A stretch of DNA of 64,000 nt, taken from assembly GCF_021654795.1 (NCBI RefSeq), contig NZ_AP025344.1, positions 5,503,501 to 5,567,500 on the forward strand, given 5' to 3'. A program made the position numbers and the translations under genes. Source of the stretch: Paenibacillus dendritiformis (GTDB taxonomy: Bacteria > Bacillota > Bacilli > Paenibacillales > Paenibacillaceae). How positions within the stretch are numbered: the stretch's first letter is position 1; each line of letters starts with the position of its first letter. The notes under the pieces are model-generated. The model ran no database searches and was not told the DNA's origin. It saw only the letters and a program-made list of their open reading frames with translations. Positions 61,638 through 64,000 of the stretch are shown in pieces.

Positions 61638-61713
61638 TGGTGGACGCTGACGGGATCGAACCGCCGACCCTCTGCTTGTAAGGCAGATGCTCTCCCAGCT
61701 GAGCTAAGCGTCC
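61638..61713 (-). tRNA. tRNA-Val(TAC)
   Basis: Acceptor GGACGCT/AGCGTCC, anticodon loop CTTACAA, encoded CCA. Confidence 0.95.
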
Positions 61714-61719
61714 ACAAAG

Positions 61720-61794
61720 TGGTGACCCGTACGGGATTCGAACCCGTGTTACCGCCGTGAAAGGGCGGTGTCTTAACCGCTTGACCAACGGGCC
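61720..61794 (-). tRNA. tRNA-Glu(TTC)
   Basis: Acceptor GGCCCGT paired with ACGGGTC (one G-T pair), anticodon loop CTTTCAC, encoded CCA. Confidence 0.94.
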
Positions 61795-61829
61795 TCAGGA
61801 TAGCTTACCTATAATTTGTAAAAAAGTAC

Positions 61830-61905
61830 TGGAGCTCTCAACCGGGATCGAACCGGTGACCTCATCCTTACCATGGATGCACTCTACCTACTGAGCTATG
61901 AGAGC
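61830..61905 (-). tRNA. tRNA-Thr(GGT)
   Basis: Acceptor GCTCTCA paired with TGAGAGC, anticodon loop ATGGTAA, encoded CCA. Second Thr isoacceptor of the operon. Confidence 0.94.
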
Positions 61906-61909
61906 AAGA

Positions 61910-61985
61910 TGGCTCCCCGAACAGGACTCGAACCTGTGACAACTCGGTTAACAGCCGAGTGCTCTACCGACTGAGCTATCAGGGA
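61910..61985 (-). tRNA. tRNA-Asn(GTT)
   Basis: Acceptor TCCCTGA paired with TCGGGGA (one T-G pair), anticodon loop CTGTTAA, encoded CCA. First tRNA after 5S. Confidence 0.94.
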
Positions 61986-62050
61986 ACAGTAAGGAACAGC
62001 TCTGCGCTGCGTGGACTTGCTGCAACAAATCCACGCTCGCATCTCTGTCT

Positions 62051-62167
62051 GCTTGGCAGCGTCCTACTCTCCCAGGACCCTGCGGTCCAAGTACCATCGG
62101 CGCTGGAGGGCTTAACGGTCGTGTTCGGGATGGGTACGCGTGGAACCCCTCCGCTATCGCCACCAAA
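62051..62167 (-). rRNA. rrf: 5S ribosomal RNA
   Basis: About 117 bases starting GTTTGGTGGCGATAGCGGAG on the minus strand and ending near GACGCTGCCAAGC. CCCATCCCGAACACG is the conserved loop region. It lies 60 bases after 23S and is followed by tRNA-Asn. Confidence 0.95.
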
Positions 62168-62227
62168 CAGATAAGGTTTGTACCTTAAAAACTGAATGCG
62201 AAAGTAAAGAATCATAATCATCTTCGT

Positions 62228-64000
<1,773 letters not shown>

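Noticed and set aside
56306..61800. Short ORFs overlapping the tRNA genes
   Set aside because: They are translations of tRNA sequence, for example repeats of the same peptide at each cassette.

Overview
The window comes from a Gram-positive, endospore-former-type chromosome, most probably a Paenibacillus. This rests on three sights: a complete polymyxin-type synthetase locus, the Firmicute operon cdaA-cdaR-glmM-glmS with a glmS ribozyme, and a sigW-rsiW pair. The DNA looks clearly GC-richer than Paenibacillus polymyxa, so a member of the GC-richer Paenibacillus species is more likely. Species-level assignment is inference.

Positions 1-43.6 kb hold the polymyxin locus, all on the minus strand. 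In transcription order it is ectB (diaminobutyrate aminotransferase), pmxA (modules 6-9), pmxB (module 10 and thioesterase), pmxC and pmxD (two ABC half-transporters) and pmxE (modules 1-5), closed by a rho-independent terminator at about 545-603. Synthesis runs PmxE to PmxA to PmxB. Reading the adenylation-domain specificity residues and the epimerase positions gives acyl-Dab1-Thr2-(D)Dab3-Dab4-Dab5-(D)hydrophobic6-Thr7-Dab8-Dab9-Thr10. This is a polymyxin with Thr at position 7 and D-Dab at position 3: polymyxin A if residue 6 is Leu, polymyxin P if it is Phe. EctB would supply the six Dab residues. The three Thr modules and the Dab modules are nearly identical to one another at DNA level.

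Positions 43.6-45.08 kb are a sparse junction with an XRE-family regulator broken by an in-frame stop, and almost no other coding. Positions 45.08-51.4 kb carry glmS, its ribozyme and promoter, then glmM, cdaR and cdaA (amino-sugar supply for the cell wall and c-di-AMP synthesis). Positions 51.5-52.9 kb carry rsiW and sigW (envelope stress). A sequence fitting the sigma-W consensus lies between these two genes. Positions 53.3-56.1 kb carry ppc (phosphoenolpyruvate carboxylase).

Positions 56.2-62.0 kb form a tRNA-rich region. A four-gene cassette (Gly-GCC, Arg-ACG, Pro-TGG, Gly-TCC) occurs three times, each copy with its own promoter. Copies two and three are separated by an ECF sigma factor and anti-sigma gene pair on the plus strand and by a degenerate tandem repeat array of about 50 bp period. 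A FhuF-like iron-sulfur gene follows. The end of an rrn operon (partial 23S, 5S and eight tRNA genes) occupies 61.24-64.0 kb.

The genes that clearly act together are ectB-pmxABCDE (make, release and export a lipopeptide), cdaA-cdaR-glmM-glmS, sigW-rsiW, and the ECF sigma/anti-sigma pair. I found no phage, CRISPR or defence system.
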